Origin: Verrucomicrobiia bacterium
GTDB lineage: Bacteria; Verrucomicrobiota; Verrucomicrobiia; JABWAM01
NCBI GenBank assembly: GCA_028687435.1
Contig: JAQUAF010000006.1
Location: 62,001-126,000 of the forward strand
Length of the DNA: 64,000 nt
Reading direction: 5' to 3'
Shown: piece after piece, positions 17,122 through 27,164 of the stretch
Numbering within the stretch: position 1 is the first letter of the stretch
How the letters are laid out: every line of letters starts with the position of its first letter
Made by a program: the position numbers and the translations under genes
Notes under the pieces: model-generated
Seen by the model: the letters and a program-made list of their open reading frames with translations, nothing else
The model's database searches: none
What the model was told of the DNA's origin: nothing

Positions 17122-20100
17122 ATGAGCAAACCTCTTTCGATTGTTCATATTAACGAATGCATTGGGTCCGGCGGCGCCGCCAAAGTGGCGGTGCGCCTGA
17201 TGAACGCGCAACGCGCCCGGGGGCACCGGGCGTTGATGCTGGTGGCGCGAAGAACCCTGCAGGATCCCTTTTCCAGGGATTTCGATCCGCAACCTGATTT
17301 GCGGTTGCAGTCGTATTGTCAGGCGTATGGGCAGCTTTTTTATGAATATCAGGGCAGTCACCGGCTGGATTTGATGCCCGAGGTTCAAGCCGCCGATGTG
17401 GTTCATTTGCATAATTTGCATGAACGCTATTTCAATCCCTATTCATTGCTGTTGCTTTCGCGGCAAAAACCGGTGGTTTGGACTTTGCATGACATGCAAT
17501 CCTTTACCGGACACTGCGCCCATTCTTACACCTGCGAAAAATGGAGGACCGGGTGCGGCGGATGTCCGGATTTGAATATTTATCCGGCCCTGCCGATCGA
17601 CACCACGGCCCAACTGTGGAAGGACAAGCGCTGGATTTACGAAGAGGCCGGATTTCATGTGGTGACGCCGTCCGCCTGGCTTGCGAAAAAGGCGGAGGCC
17701 GGCATTTTGGGCGGACATGGGATTGAGGTGATTTGCAACGGGGTGGATGCGGGGATCTTCAAGCCTTATCCCAAAGATGAAGTGCGGCGCAGGGCGCGCC
17801 TGCCCGAAAATTCGCTGCTGGTCGGATGCGTGGCGTCCGGCGGCGTGCTGGCCAATCCATGGAAGGGCGGCGAATACATGCTGGCGGCCATGAAGGCGTT
17901 GCGCGAGCGGATGCCGGGCGCCCTTTTCCTGAATATTGGCGCCGGGGAGCCTTCGGCGCCGGAGGGAATCATCAATATTCCAAATATCGCGGATGAATCG
18001 ACCCTGGCCGCATTGCTTTCCGCCCTGGATATTTTCCTGTTCACTTCCACGGCGGAAAACTGCCCGCTTTCAGTTCTGGAGACGTTGTCCTGCGGGATTC
18101 CCGTGGTGACTTTCGCCACCGGCGGGACGCCGGAATTGGTGAGGGATGGAGTGGACGGGCGCGTGGTGGAATACAAGAATGTCGCGGCCCTGAGCGAGGC
18201 CTTGATCCAACTGGCGCATGACTCGGAAAGTCGGCGAAGATTCGGCGCCAACGCGCGCGAGGGCGCGGTTGCCCGTTTTGACCAGCAGATGCTCGCCGGG
18301 CGGTATGAAGAGGTTTATTCGAGGATCATCGCCGATGCGGCGAAGAAGACGGGGCAAAAACGCCGTCTTCCATTGAAAAAGATTCCGGCCGTGATCAAGA
18401 CGCCGGCCTTCCTTGATGCCGTCAAACGGTTGCAAGACGGCGAGGCGGCTGTTTTGGACGGCGGCCTTTGCGCCGATGAATGGATGGGAGTTTATGCAAA
18501 GGTCGAGTCTTTGCGGGAAACCGGGCGGTTTGACAAGGCTTTGCAGGCGGCGGAAAAAATGGCCGCCAAGCATCCGGAGGAACCGGGATTGGCTTTGATG
18601 TCATCGCGACTTAAGGAGTGTCTGGATAAATCCAGCGAGGAACAGGGACGCTACCGGGTTTCGGCGATTGTTTCGGTTTACAACAGCGAGCGGTTTATCG
18701 AGGGGTGTTTGAAGGACCTGACGGATCAGACGCTGTATGCGGACGGCAGGATGGAGATTGTGCTGGTGAACAGCGCTTCACCGCAGAATGAACACGCCTA
18801 TATCGAGAATTTTCGAAAAAATCATCCGCATATCCAGTATGTGCGCACGGAACAACGTGAAACGCTTTACCAGGCGTGGAACCGCGGCATCCGAATGGCG
18901 CAGGGACGGTATGTGACCAATGCCAACACGGATGACCGGCATCGAAAGGACGCCCTGGAGATCATGGCGCGGACTCTCGACCAGAATCCGGAGGTTGCCC
19001 TGGTTTACGGTGATTTGCTGATCACCTATTATGAGGGGCAGACTTTTGATCATCACATTTGTTGCGGTTACAGCCTTCGTCCGGATTACCAGCCGGAAAT
19101 CATGCTCTCAGGATGCCATATGGGACCCCAGCCCATGTGGAGGCGGTCCTTGCATGAGGAAATTGGATGGTTTTGCGACGATCTGAAATCGGCGGGCGAT
19201 TATGAATTCTGGTGCCGGATCGCGCTGAAACATCCCCTCAAACATATCCCCCAATTTCTCGGACTTTACCTGGAAAATCAGAGCGGCATCGTCAATGCCG
19301 ACCACAGCCTCAGCGATCGGGAGACGGCGTGGGTCAAGGACGCCTACCGGGGAAAATTTCCCCCTCCATCAAGGGATTTCATCGCCAACCACCAGTTTTC
19401 CGGACGAAGCAGGCCAACGCAGTATGTCAATATTTGCATGGTGACCTATAATCGCCTGGCTTTCACCCGCGAAGCCATTGCCGCGCTTGTCGCTCACACC
19501 GCTTATCCGCACGTTCTCACCGTGGTGGATAATGGCAGCCAGGACGAAACTCCGGATTTTCTCCGCCAGATGAAGGCGCAGGGGATCATTAAAAACCTTC
19601 TGTTGCTCAAGGAAAATGTCGGAGTGGCTAGGGCGGCAAACCTGGGCTGGCTGCAGGAGCCGGAGGCGGACTATTATCTCAAGTTTGACAACGACATTGT
19701 CATTAAAAAATGCGGATGGCTCGAGGCAATGGTGGAGGTTGTGGAGGCGATTCCCGAGGCGGGGATGGTGGGATACAGCTTTGAACAGCGCAGTTATCCC
19801 AAGGGAAAGTTGCATGGGTGTGAGGTTCGTCCGAAAGACGGCACCCTGGGCGGAGCGTGCGTAATCATTCCAAAACGAACCTGGCAGAAGCTGGGTTATT
19901 GGTGTGAGGACTACGGTTTGTATGGTGAGGAGGATTGCGATTATGGCTTTCGTGCGGCCAATGCGGGCTTGATGAATTTTTACATGGAAGATGAACAGAT
20001 CGGGACGCATTTGCCCGGTGGGCGGGCCGCAGTTCTTGAAGAGGGAACTTTTGAAGTCAAGGAAGGGGTGGAATTGGTCCAAGAAGAGAAGTATCGCCGG

Positions 20101-21312
20101 TGGAAGGATTCGGAACGGTTAAAGGCAAGGAAAAAAGGGGGGGTATTTGAAAACAACATCCGGCGTTATTGCCTGGACCGGGGGCGCCTTTTTTGTGAAA
20201 CCCGATGGCGGAAGGAAAATTCAACAAATGAAAATGGCGGCTGGCAATGGAGCCCGCCTTTGCCTCCAAAGCAGGAAAAAGTCATTTTGTTGGTGGCCTT
20301 TGTCGCTCAGACAGCCGATGGATGCGGCTTTTATCGCATGGCTTTGCCCGCCGCTCACATTATGGAGGCCTCTCCGGACGTGTGTGTTCGCGTGGCGAGC
20401 GGCATTGATTTTCATGTTACCACGGCCGCGGACGTCATTTTAGTGCAGAGAGAGCTAAGCGGAAGTTTTTATGAACGCATGTGCAATTGGCAGGCTGACG
20501 GCAAGAAAGTGGGGTTTGAGTTGGATGATAATTTTGACGAATTGCCGCCAACCAATTACAATTACCATTTGTTGGCGCTGAAAGGCAATTTGCATGCGAT
20601 TCTGCGGCAGGCCGATTTTTGCGTCTTTTCAACCGAGCTGCTGAAAAAATATTACCAGCAAAAATTGTCGTTGCCGCCGGAACGGTGCCATGTCGTGGCC
20701 AATTATGTCGATTTGAGGGCGTTCCAGGCCGCCAGGCCCGAAAGCGCCAGGCAAAATGTGCGCATAGGTTACGCCGGCACCGTGACGCATACGGAGGATT
20801 TCAGGGCCTGCTGCCTGCCGGCCCTCAAAGCCATCGCGAAACGGCATGGAAACCGGGCGGTTTTTGTCATGCTGGGGTGGACGCCGGATCTGGTGGCGCA
20901 CACGGGACTGGCCGATGTCATGCAAGTGGAAATCCACGGCGAGGTGCCGATCCGGCAATATGCGCAAAAGCTGATGGATCTCGATTTGGACATCGCCTTG
21001 GCGCCATTGGAGGACAACGAATTCAACCGCTGCAAGAGCAACATCAAATTATTGGAGTATGGAGCGGCGGGGGTGGCGGTGGTGGCGAGCGACGTGACTC
21101 CCTATCGGTTTATCGAATCCGGCGTCCATGGATTGCTTGCCCGCGAACCGGGCGAGTGGGAAGGACATCTCGATCAGCTTGTCCAGGATGGCGGATTGCG
21201 GAAGAAATTGGGGGGGAATTTGAACACCCTTGTCAGGGAACAATATGAAATCAGCGCTCATGTCGGAAAATGGGTGAAACTGTTTCAGGGAGTCATGGCG
21301 CGGCAGGGATGA
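17122..21312 (+). CDS. Four-domain glycosyltransferase (GT4, GT2, GT2, GT4-like)
   Basis: A 1396-aa protein with four glycosyltransferase-like domains. Residues 1-410 are GT4 (VHINECIGSGGAAKVA, VWTLHDMQSFTGHCAHSY, ENCPLSVLETLSCGIPVV). Residues about 440-505 are a helical linker. Residues about 512-755 are GT2 number one (VSAIVSVYNSERFIEGCL; NANTDDRHRKDALE carries the metal-site acidic residues). Residues about 770-1040 are GT2 number two (VNICMVTYNRLAFTREA, FDNDIV as DxD, EDYGLYGEEDCDYGF). Residues about 1055-1396 are GT4-like (DGCGFYRMALPAAHI, GFELDDNFDELP, EDNEFNRCKSNIKLLEYGA). The last two domains form the module repeated in the next genes. It probably builds several linkages of one repeating unit in the cytoplasm. 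Confidence 0.92.
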   Translation: MSKPLSIVHINECIGSGGAAKVAVRLMNAQRARGHRALMLVARRTLQDPFSRDFDPQPDLRLQSYCQAYGQLFYEYQGSHRLDLMPEVQAADVVHLHNLHERYFNPYSLLLLSRQKPVVWTLHDMQSFTGHCAHSYTCEKWRTGCGGCPDLNIYPALPIDTTAQLWKDKRWIYEEAGFHVVTPSAWLAKKAEAGILGGHGIEVICNGVDAGIFKPYPKDEVRRRARLPENSLLVGCVASGGVLANPWKGGEYMLAAMKALRERMPGALFLNIGAGEPSAPEGIINIPNIADESTLAALLSALDIFLFTSTAENCPLSVLETLSCGIPVVTFATGGTPELVRDGVDGRVVEYKNVAALSEALIQLAHDSESRRRFGANAREGAVARFDQQMLAGRYEEVYSRIIADAAKKTGQKRRLPLKKIPAVIKTPAFLDAVKRLQDGEAAVLDGGLCADEWMGVYAKVESLRETGRFDKALQAAEKMAAKHPEEPGLALMSSRLKECLDKSSEEQGRYRVSAIVSVYNSERFIEGCLKDLTDQTLYADGRMEIVLVNSASPQNEHAYIENFRKNHPHIQYVRTEQRETLYQAWNRGIRMAQGRYVTNANTDDRHRKDALEIMARTLDQNPEVALVYGDLLITYYEGQTFDHHICCGYSLRPDYQPEIMLSGCHMGPQPMWRRSLHEEIGWFCDDLKSAGDYEFWCRIALKHPLKHIPQFLGLYLENQSGIVNADHSLSDRETAWVKDAYRGKFPPPSRDFIANHQFSGRSRPTQYVNICMVTYNRLAFTREAIAALVAHTAYPHVLTVVDNGSQDETPDFLRQMKAQGIIKNLLLLKENVGVARAANLGWLQEPEADYYLKFDNDIVIKKCGWLEAMVEVVEAIPEAGMVGYSFEQRSYPKGKLHGCEVRPKDGTLGGACVIIPKRTWQKLGYWCEDYGLYGEEDCDYGFRAANAGLMNFYMEDEQIGTHLPGGRAAVLEEGTFEVKEGVELVQEEKYRRWKDSERLKARKKGGVFENNIRRYCLDRGRLFCETRWRKENSTNENGGWQWSPPLPPKQEKVILLVAFVAQTADGCGFYRMALPAAHIMEASPDVCVRVASGIDFHVTTAADVILVQRELSGSFYERMCNWQADGKKVGFELDDNFDELPPTNYNYHLLALKGNLHAILRQADFCVFSTELLKKYYQQKLSLPPERCHVVANYVDLRAFQAARPESARQNVRIGYAGTVTHTEDFRACCLPALKAIAKRHGNRAVFVMLGWTPDLVAHTGLADVMQVEIHGEVPIRQYAQKLMDLDLDIALAPLEDNEFNRCKSNIKLLEYGAAGVAVVASDVTPYRFIESGVHGLLAREPGEWEGHLDQLVQDGGLRKKLGGNLNTLVREQYEISAHVGKWVKLFQGVMARQG

Positions 21313-21367
21313 AATTTTATCAATAATGTGAAGGGGCAGATTCAAGGGAACCTTTGTTAGGAATAAA

Positions 21368-22006
21368 ATGGCAACCGTTTTTCGTGAAAGCCGGTTGGCG
21401 CACAAGATCCTTGATGGCCTTAAAGGGTGGGAGATAGGACCCGCGGCGCACAATCCTTTTGGTCTCAATACACGGTATATGGGCATACCGGGCAGCGAGG
21501 AATATCAAATCAAAATGTGCGGCAGAGCCACCCGTTTGGATGTGGTGGCGCTGGGGGATGCAATACCCTTGAAAACCGAGTCGGAGGATTTCATTATTTC
21601 ATCACACGTCATTGAACACTGCCCCAATTTGATCAAAAGTCTGTTGGAATGGTTCAGGGTGATTAAAGTGAATGGCTATATTTTTGTGATTGCGCCATTG
21701 CGGGATGCGGAACCGGATGATGTCCGCCGTCCCCTTTCCGCCTGGTCTCATTTCGTGGCGGATTATCTGGGGGATATGACCCTTTGCAAGGAGCCGGAGC
21801 CTCTGCCTCCATCCGCTCACTGCCATGTGTTTTCCATTGAGAGCCTGAATGAATGTTTCTTCCGTGTATTCGGAGCGCGTCTGAAGTTGGTGGCAATGCA
21901 AAATCGCGATGATAAAGTGGGGAACGGTTTTACGCTTGCTTACCAGAAGGTCATTTCATGGGAAAAATCATTCCCGTGGCCGCTTGTTGTTTCTGTAAAA
22001 CCGTGA
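21368..22006 (+). CDS. Methyltransferase-like protein (Methyltransf-11 type)
   Basis: A 212-aa protein whose start has a fair AGGA site 7 bases upstream. It has a shortened N-terminal half: WEIGPAAHNPFGLNTRY resembles the start of motif I (EIG), but the glycine-rich loop is not canonical. The segment SEDFIISSHVIEHCPNL is a clear motif IV, and VNGYIFVIAPLRD resembles motif VI. This is common for the group of glycan-locus methyltransferases with a weak SAM loop. It sits between two modular glycosyltransferases. Methylation of a chain sugar is likely but unproven. Confidence 0.72.
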   Translation: MATVFRESRLAHKILDGLKGWEIGPAAHNPFGLNTRYMGIPGSEEYQIKMCGRATRLDVVALGDAIPLKTESEDFIISSHVIEHCPNLIKSLLEWFRVIKVNGYIFVIAPLRDAEPDDVRRPLSAWSHFVADYLGDMTLCKEPEPLPPSAHCHVFSIESLNECFFRVFGARLKLVAMQNRDDKVGNGFTLAYQKVISWEKSFPWPLVVSVKP

Positions 22007-22103
22007 ATTTTCAATGCCCCGTCCCGCTTATCCATGTCCGCCCCCTCACTCCCGCAAAAGAGCATTTGGCGCAACCTGATTTTGCGCGGCTCCTTGATCA
22101 ACC

Positions 22104-24056
22104 ATGGTTAACATTTGCATGGTGACTTATAACCGCCTGGAATTTACCAGACAGGCGGTGGCGTCCATTCAGCGTCATACGCATTGTCCTTTCATTCTGA
22201 CCGTGGTGGACAACGGCAGCAGCGATGGAACAGGGGACTGGTTGAGGGAGCGGCAGCGCCAGGGAGTGATCAAAAACCTGAGGTTGTTGGACAAAAATGT
22301 TGGCGTTGCGAAGGCGGCGAATCTCGGCTGGGTGCAGGAACCGCAGGCTGAATACTATGTAAAGTTCGACAATGATATCGTAATCCAGAAGGATGGCTGG
22401 CTGGAACGGATGATAGAGGTGATTGAAGCTGTGCCCATGCTGGGAATGATTGGTTATAACTTTGAGCCCGTGACAGTGCCTCTTTCAAAAATCAATGGCT
22501 GCCGGATCAGGGTGAAAATTGCCAATCTGGGTGGCGCCTGTGTCCTGATCCCGGCCAGAACGCAGCAGTGGCTGGGATACTGGCGCGAGGATTATGGCTT
22601 TTATGGAGAAGAAGATGCCGACTATGGTTTCCGGGTTGCCCTGGCCGGTTTATGGAGCGCGTATATGGAGGATGAATGGATTGGCATTCACCTGCCCAAT
22701 GGGCGCGCCGCCAACATCGACTTGAATTCGGCGGTGGCTGACTTGGAAGGGCAAACGCCTGCCGCGAGGAAATATCGTCAGTGGAAAGATGCCCAACGGC
22801 AAATCAACACGGCGCCGGCGGGACCCTTTGAAACGAATGTGAAGGGTTATCTGTCCGGGAAAAAATCCCTTTATGCGCCGACCAGTTGGCACCCGGAACA
22901 GGCGGAAAAAAAGCCGCCGCCGAAAACCGGAGCGATGCCAGCGGAGGAGGGAAAGGATGGACGCTTTGAGAAAATGAGGCTCAATGTCGGTTTTTTCCCC
23001 TATTGCCCCGATGCCTGCGCTCTTTACCGGGTTATTTTGCCCGCTCATGCAATGCAAGGCGGCGAAAGGTTTTCGGTTGATATTGTTGCCAGGCCGGAAG
23101 AAACATACTCGAAACTTAGCTCGGCGGATATCATCATTATCCAGCGGGCGTTGAATCGGGCATTTTTGACTTCCATCCCTTACTGGCAGGCATGTGGAAA
23201 GGTGGTGGGATATGAACTGGATGACAATCTGCATGAGATTCCAAAGACGAATGTTAATTCCACCCGCGGCCATCTCCGAGCCTATATGGATGACATCATG
23301 AGGGTGTGCGATTTTCATGTGTTTTCCACGGAGCCGTTGAGGGACTATTATGGGAAGTTATTGGGCTTGCGCGCTGAGAATTCGTTTGTGATTCCCAATG
23401 CTGTGGCCCTGAAGGCGTATCAAAACGCCGCAGCCGGGAAAGTCGATGGAAAGGTAAGGATTGGTTTTGTGGGATCATCAACCCACATGGAGGATGTGGG
23501 CGCTTTCTTTCAGCCGGTGCGAAAGGCCATTCAGGAGAGCGGAGACCGCGTGACTTTTGTGTTGATGGGGTGGACCAGGGAAGATGTGAAGTCCTGTCCG
23601 CAATTTGAGGGCATGGATGTGGAGGCGCATGAGGAGGTCCCGATCATGAAATTTGCGGACAATCTGGTTTCATTGGGGTTGGACATTGCCATCGCCCCCC
23701 TCCTGAACAACGAATTCAACCGGTGCAAAAGCGCGATCAAGATTTTGGAGTATGGGGCGGCCCGTTGCGCCGTGGTGGCCAGCGATATTGAGCCTTATCG
23801 TCTGATCGGGAATGGAGCGCATGGTTTTCTGGCTTCGACGGAAGAACAGTGGTATCAGGCTGTCAAGTCGTTGATCGAAAATCCGGCTTTGCGCCGGGAA
23901 ATGGCGGACAACCTGCATCGGTTGGTGGCCGAAAAATACGAGATCAGCGCGGTGAGGTCGCAGTGGCTGCAAATGCTGGAAGCCGTGCGGAGCCGGTTTG
24001 CAAACCGTTTCGAACGCTCGCCGCGTCTTCTAAGCTGTGAATCCCTGAACCCCTGA
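22104..24056 (+). CDS. Bifunctional glycosyltransferase, GT2 plus GT4-like module
   Basis: A 650-aa protein carrying the repeat module. Residues 1-270 are GT2 (VNICMVTYNRLEFTRQA, VVDNGSSDGTG, FDNDIV, EDYGFYGEEDADYGF). Residues about 295-640 are GT4-like (DACALYRVILPAHAM, GYELDDNLHEIP, VRIGFVGSSTHMED, NNEFNRCKSAIKILEYGA). It aligns along its length with the last 620 residues of the 1396-aa protein and with the next gene, so it is a product of duplication. The last residues (CESLNP) are encoded by an intergenic CTGAACC-type repeat that has taken over the stop. The 97 bp upstream show no clear gene. Confidence 0.9.
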   Translation: MVNICMVTYNRLEFTRQAVASIQRHTHCPFILTVVDNGSSDGTGDWLRERQRQGVIKNLRLLDKNVGVAKAANLGWVQEPQAEYYVKFDNDIVIQKDGWLERMIEVIEAVPMLGMIGYNFEPVTVPLSKINGCRIRVKIANLGGACVLIPARTQQWLGYWREDYGFYGEEDADYGFRVALAGLWSAYMEDEWIGIHLPNGRAANIDLNSAVADLEGQTPAARKYRQWKDAQRQINTAPAGPFETNVKGYLSGKKSLYAPTSWHPEQAEKKPPPKTGAMPAEEGKDGRFEKMRLNVGFFPYCPDACALYRVILPAHAMQGGERFSVDIVARPEETYSKLSSADIIIIQRALNRAFLTSIPYWQACGKVVGYELDDNLHEIPKTNVNSTRGHLRAYMDDIMRVCDFHVFSTEPLRDYYGKLLGLRAENSFVIPNAVALKAYQNAAAGKVDGKVRIGFVGSSTHMEDVGAFFQPVRKAIQESGDRVTFVLMGWTREDVKSCPQFEGMDVEAHEEVPIMKFADNLVSLGLDIAIAPLLNNEFNRCKSAIKILEYGAARCAVVASDIEPYRLIGNGAHGFLASTEEQWYQAVKSLIENPALRREMADNLHRLVAEKYEISAVRSQWLQMLEAVRSRFANRFERSPRLLSCESLNP

Positions 24057-24067
24057 ACCGTGAACCC
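24037..24067. repeat. CTGAACC/TGAACC tandem motif
   Basis: A run of GTGAATCCCTGAACCCCTGAACC-type units spans the end of the gene at 22104 and the gap that follows. Related runs are at 27115-27146 and, on the other strand, 50725-50750. Confidence 0.65.
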
Positions 24068-24082
24068 ATTTTAACCTTTCAT

Positions 24083-26014
24083 ATGATGAATACCGAACCC
24101 GCGGTCAGCAAACCCGGCGATAAAATTGTCAATATCTGCATGGTGACTTATAATCGGGTCAATTTTACAAAGGCGGCCATTGGCGCGCTGGTAACCCATA
24201 CGGCCCATCCGCACGTGTTGACCGTGGTGGACAACGGGAGCGGCGATGAAACGCCGGAGTATCTGAAAAAACTTCACGACAAGGGAATAATCAACAATTT
24301 GATCTTGCTTCGTGAGAATGTTGGCATTGCCAGGGCATCGAATCTGGCATGGCTTCAGGAGCCGGATGCGGAGTATTATCTCAAACTCGACAATGATATT
24401 GCCGTTGAGAAAGCGGGTTGGCTGGAAGCCATGGTGGAGGTTGCGGAGGCGTTTCCGGAAGCCGGCATGGTGGGGTATAGTTTTGAGGAGGAGAGTTATC
24501 CGGTCGAGGTAGTGCGCGGTTATCGCATCAGGCGCAAACATGGCACACTGGGGGGGGCGTGCGTGTTGATTCCCAGGCGGGTTTTTGAGAAGCTTGGCTT
24601 TTGGTGCGAGGACTATGGTTTGTATGGGGAGGAGGACTGTGATTATGGTTTTCGGGTGGCCAATGCCGGTTTATGGAATATTTACCTGGAAGATGAAACG
24701 ATCGGACTGCATCTGCCCGGGGGGCGCGCGGCGATGCTTGATGCCGCCACTTTCTTTTCAAAAAAAGGTCCCGAAAACATGCAGGAGGAGGAGTATCGCC
24801 GTTGGAAGGACAATGAACGGGCGAAAGCGAAGGGGAAGGGGGGAATGTTTGAGACCAACGTGCGCCGGTACTGCGCGGATCGCGAAAGTTTGCGCTATTC
24901 AACAGGCTGGCGAAAAACGGCGGCGGGGGGCGCGGGAGGACTTGGTTGGAAATGGGCCCGGCCGTTGGCCGTTAAAGCCGGAAATTTGCCAAAGGTTGTG
25001 GCTTTTATGCCCAAGTCAGTTGACGGGTGCGGTTATTATCGCATGGCGTTGCCCGCCGAGCATCTGCGCGCGGGCTATCCGGAGTTTTGCGTGCGCATGG
25101 TCACCGGGGTTGATTTTCATGTGACCCTGGCCGCCGATGGCATCATCTTTCAGCGCCAGCTGGCGCCGGCCTATCTCGAGTATATGAAAGCGCGCCAAAA
25201 ACTGGGAAGGGCGGTGGGATACGAGTTGGATGACAACTTTGACGAAATCCCCCCCCATAATCCGAATTTTCCCATGACGAGATTGAAAGACGGCCTGTAC
25301 GCGATTCTGCGGCAGGCGAATTTCTGCGTTTTTTCAACCAGTGGATTGAGGGAATATTACCAGCGCAAGCTGTCCCTGGATGGCGATCGCTGCCATGTCC
25401 TGCCCAATTATATCGATGCCCAGGCTTATGGACAAAGGCCGGTTGGGAGAACGGACGGCGAGATCCGCATTGGTTACGCCGGATCGATCACGCATGAGAG
25501 GGATTTTCAGTTGTGCGTGCCGGCGCTGAAAAATCTGGCGAAGCAACATCCCGGCCGGTTGAAGCTTGTCGTGTTGGGCTGGACCCGCGAACTGGCGGCG
25601 CGCGCGGGTTTGCTGGCCATCATGCCGGTGGAAATTCATGATGAGGCGCCCATTCTGGAGTACGCAAAAAAATTGACTGATCTTGATTTGGATATTGGAC
25701 TGGCTCCCCTGGAGGACAACGAGTTTAATCGCTGCAAGAGCAATATCAAATTATTGGAGTATGGATCGGCAGGGATGGCGGTGGTGGCGAGTGATGTCGT
25801 TCCCTACCGCTTTATTCAAACTGGAGTGCAGGGATTGCTCGCGCGCAATCCGGTTGAATGGGAAAAACATCTCGATCAACTTATTCAGGATCACGAGTTG
25901 CGGCGTCGGTTGGCGATCAACCTGAATGCGCTGGTCAGGGAAAAATACGATATCAGCTCCCACGTTCAGGAATGGGCGGAGTTGTTTCGCAAGGTTTTAC
26001 GGGGCAATGGCTGA
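24083..26014 (+). CDS. Bifunctional glycosyltransferase, GT2 plus GT4-like module
   Basis: A 643-aa protein, the third copy of the module. The GT2 part (residues about 12-290) has VNICMVTYNRVNFTKAA, VVDNGSGDETPEY, LDNDIA in the DxD position and EDYGLYGEEDCDYGF. The GT4-like part (about 305-640) has DGCGYYRMALPAEHL, GYELDDNFDEIPP, RIGYAGSITHERDF and EDNEFNRCKSNIKLLEYGS. It is closer to the C-terminal half of the 1396-aa protein than to the 650-aa one, since it shares the EYLKK/EDYGLYGEEDCDYGF spelling. It starts 27 bp after the previous gene. Confidence 0.9.
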   Translation: MMNTEPAVSKPGDKIVNICMVTYNRVNFTKAAIGALVTHTAHPHVLTVVDNGSGDETPEYLKKLHDKGIINNLILLRENVGIARASNLAWLQEPDAEYYLKLDNDIAVEKAGWLEAMVEVAEAFPEAGMVGYSFEEESYPVEVVRGYRIRRKHGTLGGACVLIPRRVFEKLGFWCEDYGLYGEEDCDYGFRVANAGLWNIYLEDETIGLHLPGGRAAMLDAATFFSKKGPENMQEEEYRRWKDNERAKAKGKGGMFETNVRRYCADRESLRYSTGWRKTAAGGAGGLGWKWARPLAVKAGNLPKVVAFMPKSVDGCGYYRMALPAEHLRAGYPEFCVRMVTGVDFHVTLAADGIIFQRQLAPAYLEYMKARQKLGRAVGYELDDNFDEIPPHNPNFPMTRLKDGLYAILRQANFCVFSTSGLREYYQRKLSLDGDRCHVLPNYIDAQAYGQRPVGRTDGEIRIGYAGSITHERDFQLCVPALKNLAKQHPGRLKLVVLGWTRELAARAGLLAIMPVEIHDEAPILEYAKKLTDLDLDIGLAPLEDNEFNRCKSNIKLLEYGSAGMAVVASDVVPYRFIQTGVQGLLARNPVEWEKHLDQLIQDHELRRRLAINLNALVREKYDISSHVQEWAELFRKVLRGNG

Positions 26015-26029
26015 AAAAATGGAGCTTTC

Positions 26030-27151
26030 ATGATTCGGCAAACGGCACAGCCCCCGGAAACCGACGGGTTGCCGTTGTTGGTGACGGGCGTGCCTTTCAT
26101 TGATGACGGTTGTGGTTATTATCGGATCACGCTTCCGGGAAGCGCCTTGAATGAAATTTACCAAACGCGCATCAAATATTTCTTTTATGGGCGGGATTCC
26201 ATGGATGAAATGAAAAAGTCAAAAATCATACTCTTTCAACGGGTGTTGGATCTGGAACATATCAAGGTTGCCAAAATTTTACAATCCCGGGGAATAGTGG
26301 TCGGATATGAGATTGATGACAACCTGAGCGAAATACCCGAGACGAATGTGAATTTTCGCCTGCAGTTTTTGCGTCGGGAAATGCATGACGTCATGGCAAA
26401 AGCTGATTTTCTGACGGTTTCCACCGAACCATTGAAGGAATATTATTCCAAGGTCATCGGAAAGGCGCCGGAGAAAATTTTTTGTGTGCCGAACGCGATT
26501 CGTCTTGCCGATTATAAACGCAATGTTTTTTCATCGGATGCCCGCCCGTTGCGGCTGGGGTATGCGGGCAGCGTGACTCATGTCAGCGATCTGGTTCAAT
26601 GCATCCGGCCTTTGCGCCAGGTTTTGTTGAAATACCGGCAGCAGGTTCAATTTGTCCTCATGGGCTGGCCGGCAAAAGTGGTGGAGACCAGCGAGTTTTT
26701 CCAGGATATTCCCATCGAGCTGCACGAGGAGGTGGATATCAAGGATTATGCCGGCGCCCTGGCGGGCTTGAATCTCGACATCGCGATTGCCCCGCTGGAA
26801 AACAATCTTTTCAATCGATGCAAGAGCCATATCAAACTGCTCGAATACGGGGCGGTGGGATGCGCCGTGATTGCCTCGGACATTGAGCCGTACCGGTTTA
26901 TTCAGGACGGCGTGCATGGATTTCTTGTTCGCGATGAAAAGGAATGGTTGCAGGCGTTGATCAAATTGATCGCGGATGCCGGTCTGCGGAAACAGATGCA
27001 GGACAACCTCCATCATCTGGTGAAAACCGGGCACGAAATCGGCCGGGTTGCGGCGCGATGGCTCGATGTTTTCCAGACCGTCCAGCATTGGAAACCGGGC
27101 GAGGCAAGATCAGCCTCTGAACCGTTGAACCGTGAACCTCTGAACCAATAA
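26030..27151 (+). CDS. GT4-like glycosyltransferase (half of the repeat module)
   Basis: A 373-aa protein corresponding to the GT4-like half alone: DDGCGYYRITLPGSAL near residue 26, GYEIDDNLSEIPETN near 93, RLGYAGSVTHVSDL, ENNLFNRCKSHIKLLEYGA and AVIASDIEPYRFIQDGVHGF. The GT2 half is missing. It has a good GGAG site 8 bases before the ATG and lies 15 bp after the previous gene. The C-terminal tail SEPLNREPLNQ is encoded by a tandem GAACC repeat and is unlikely to be ancestral. Confidence 0.87.
   Translation: MIRQTAQPPETDGLPLLVTGVPFIDDGCGYYRITLPGSALNEIYQTRIKYFFYGRDSMDEMKKSKIILFQRVLDLEHIKVAKILQSRGIVVGYEIDDNLSEIPETNVNFRLQFLRREMHDVMAKADFLTVSTEPLKEYYSKVIGKAPEKIFCVPNAIRLADYKRNVFSSDARPLRLGYAGSVTHVSDLVQCIRPLRQVLLKYRQQVQFVLMGWPAKVVETSEFFQDIPIELHEEVDIKDYAGALAGLNLDIAIAPLENNLFNRCKSHIKLLEYGAVGCAVIASDIEPYRFIQDGVHGFLVRDEKEWLQALIKLIADAGLRKQMQDNLHHLVKTGHEIGRVAARWLDVFQTVQHWKPGEARSASEPLNREPLNQ
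27115..27146. repeat. GAACC tandem repeat forming a gene end
   Basis: CTCTGAACCGTTGAACCGTG followed by two more GAACC units. It overlaps the last codons of the GT4-like gene and supplies its tail. Confidence 0.65.
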
Positions 27152-27164
27152 TCCGATCAAACGC

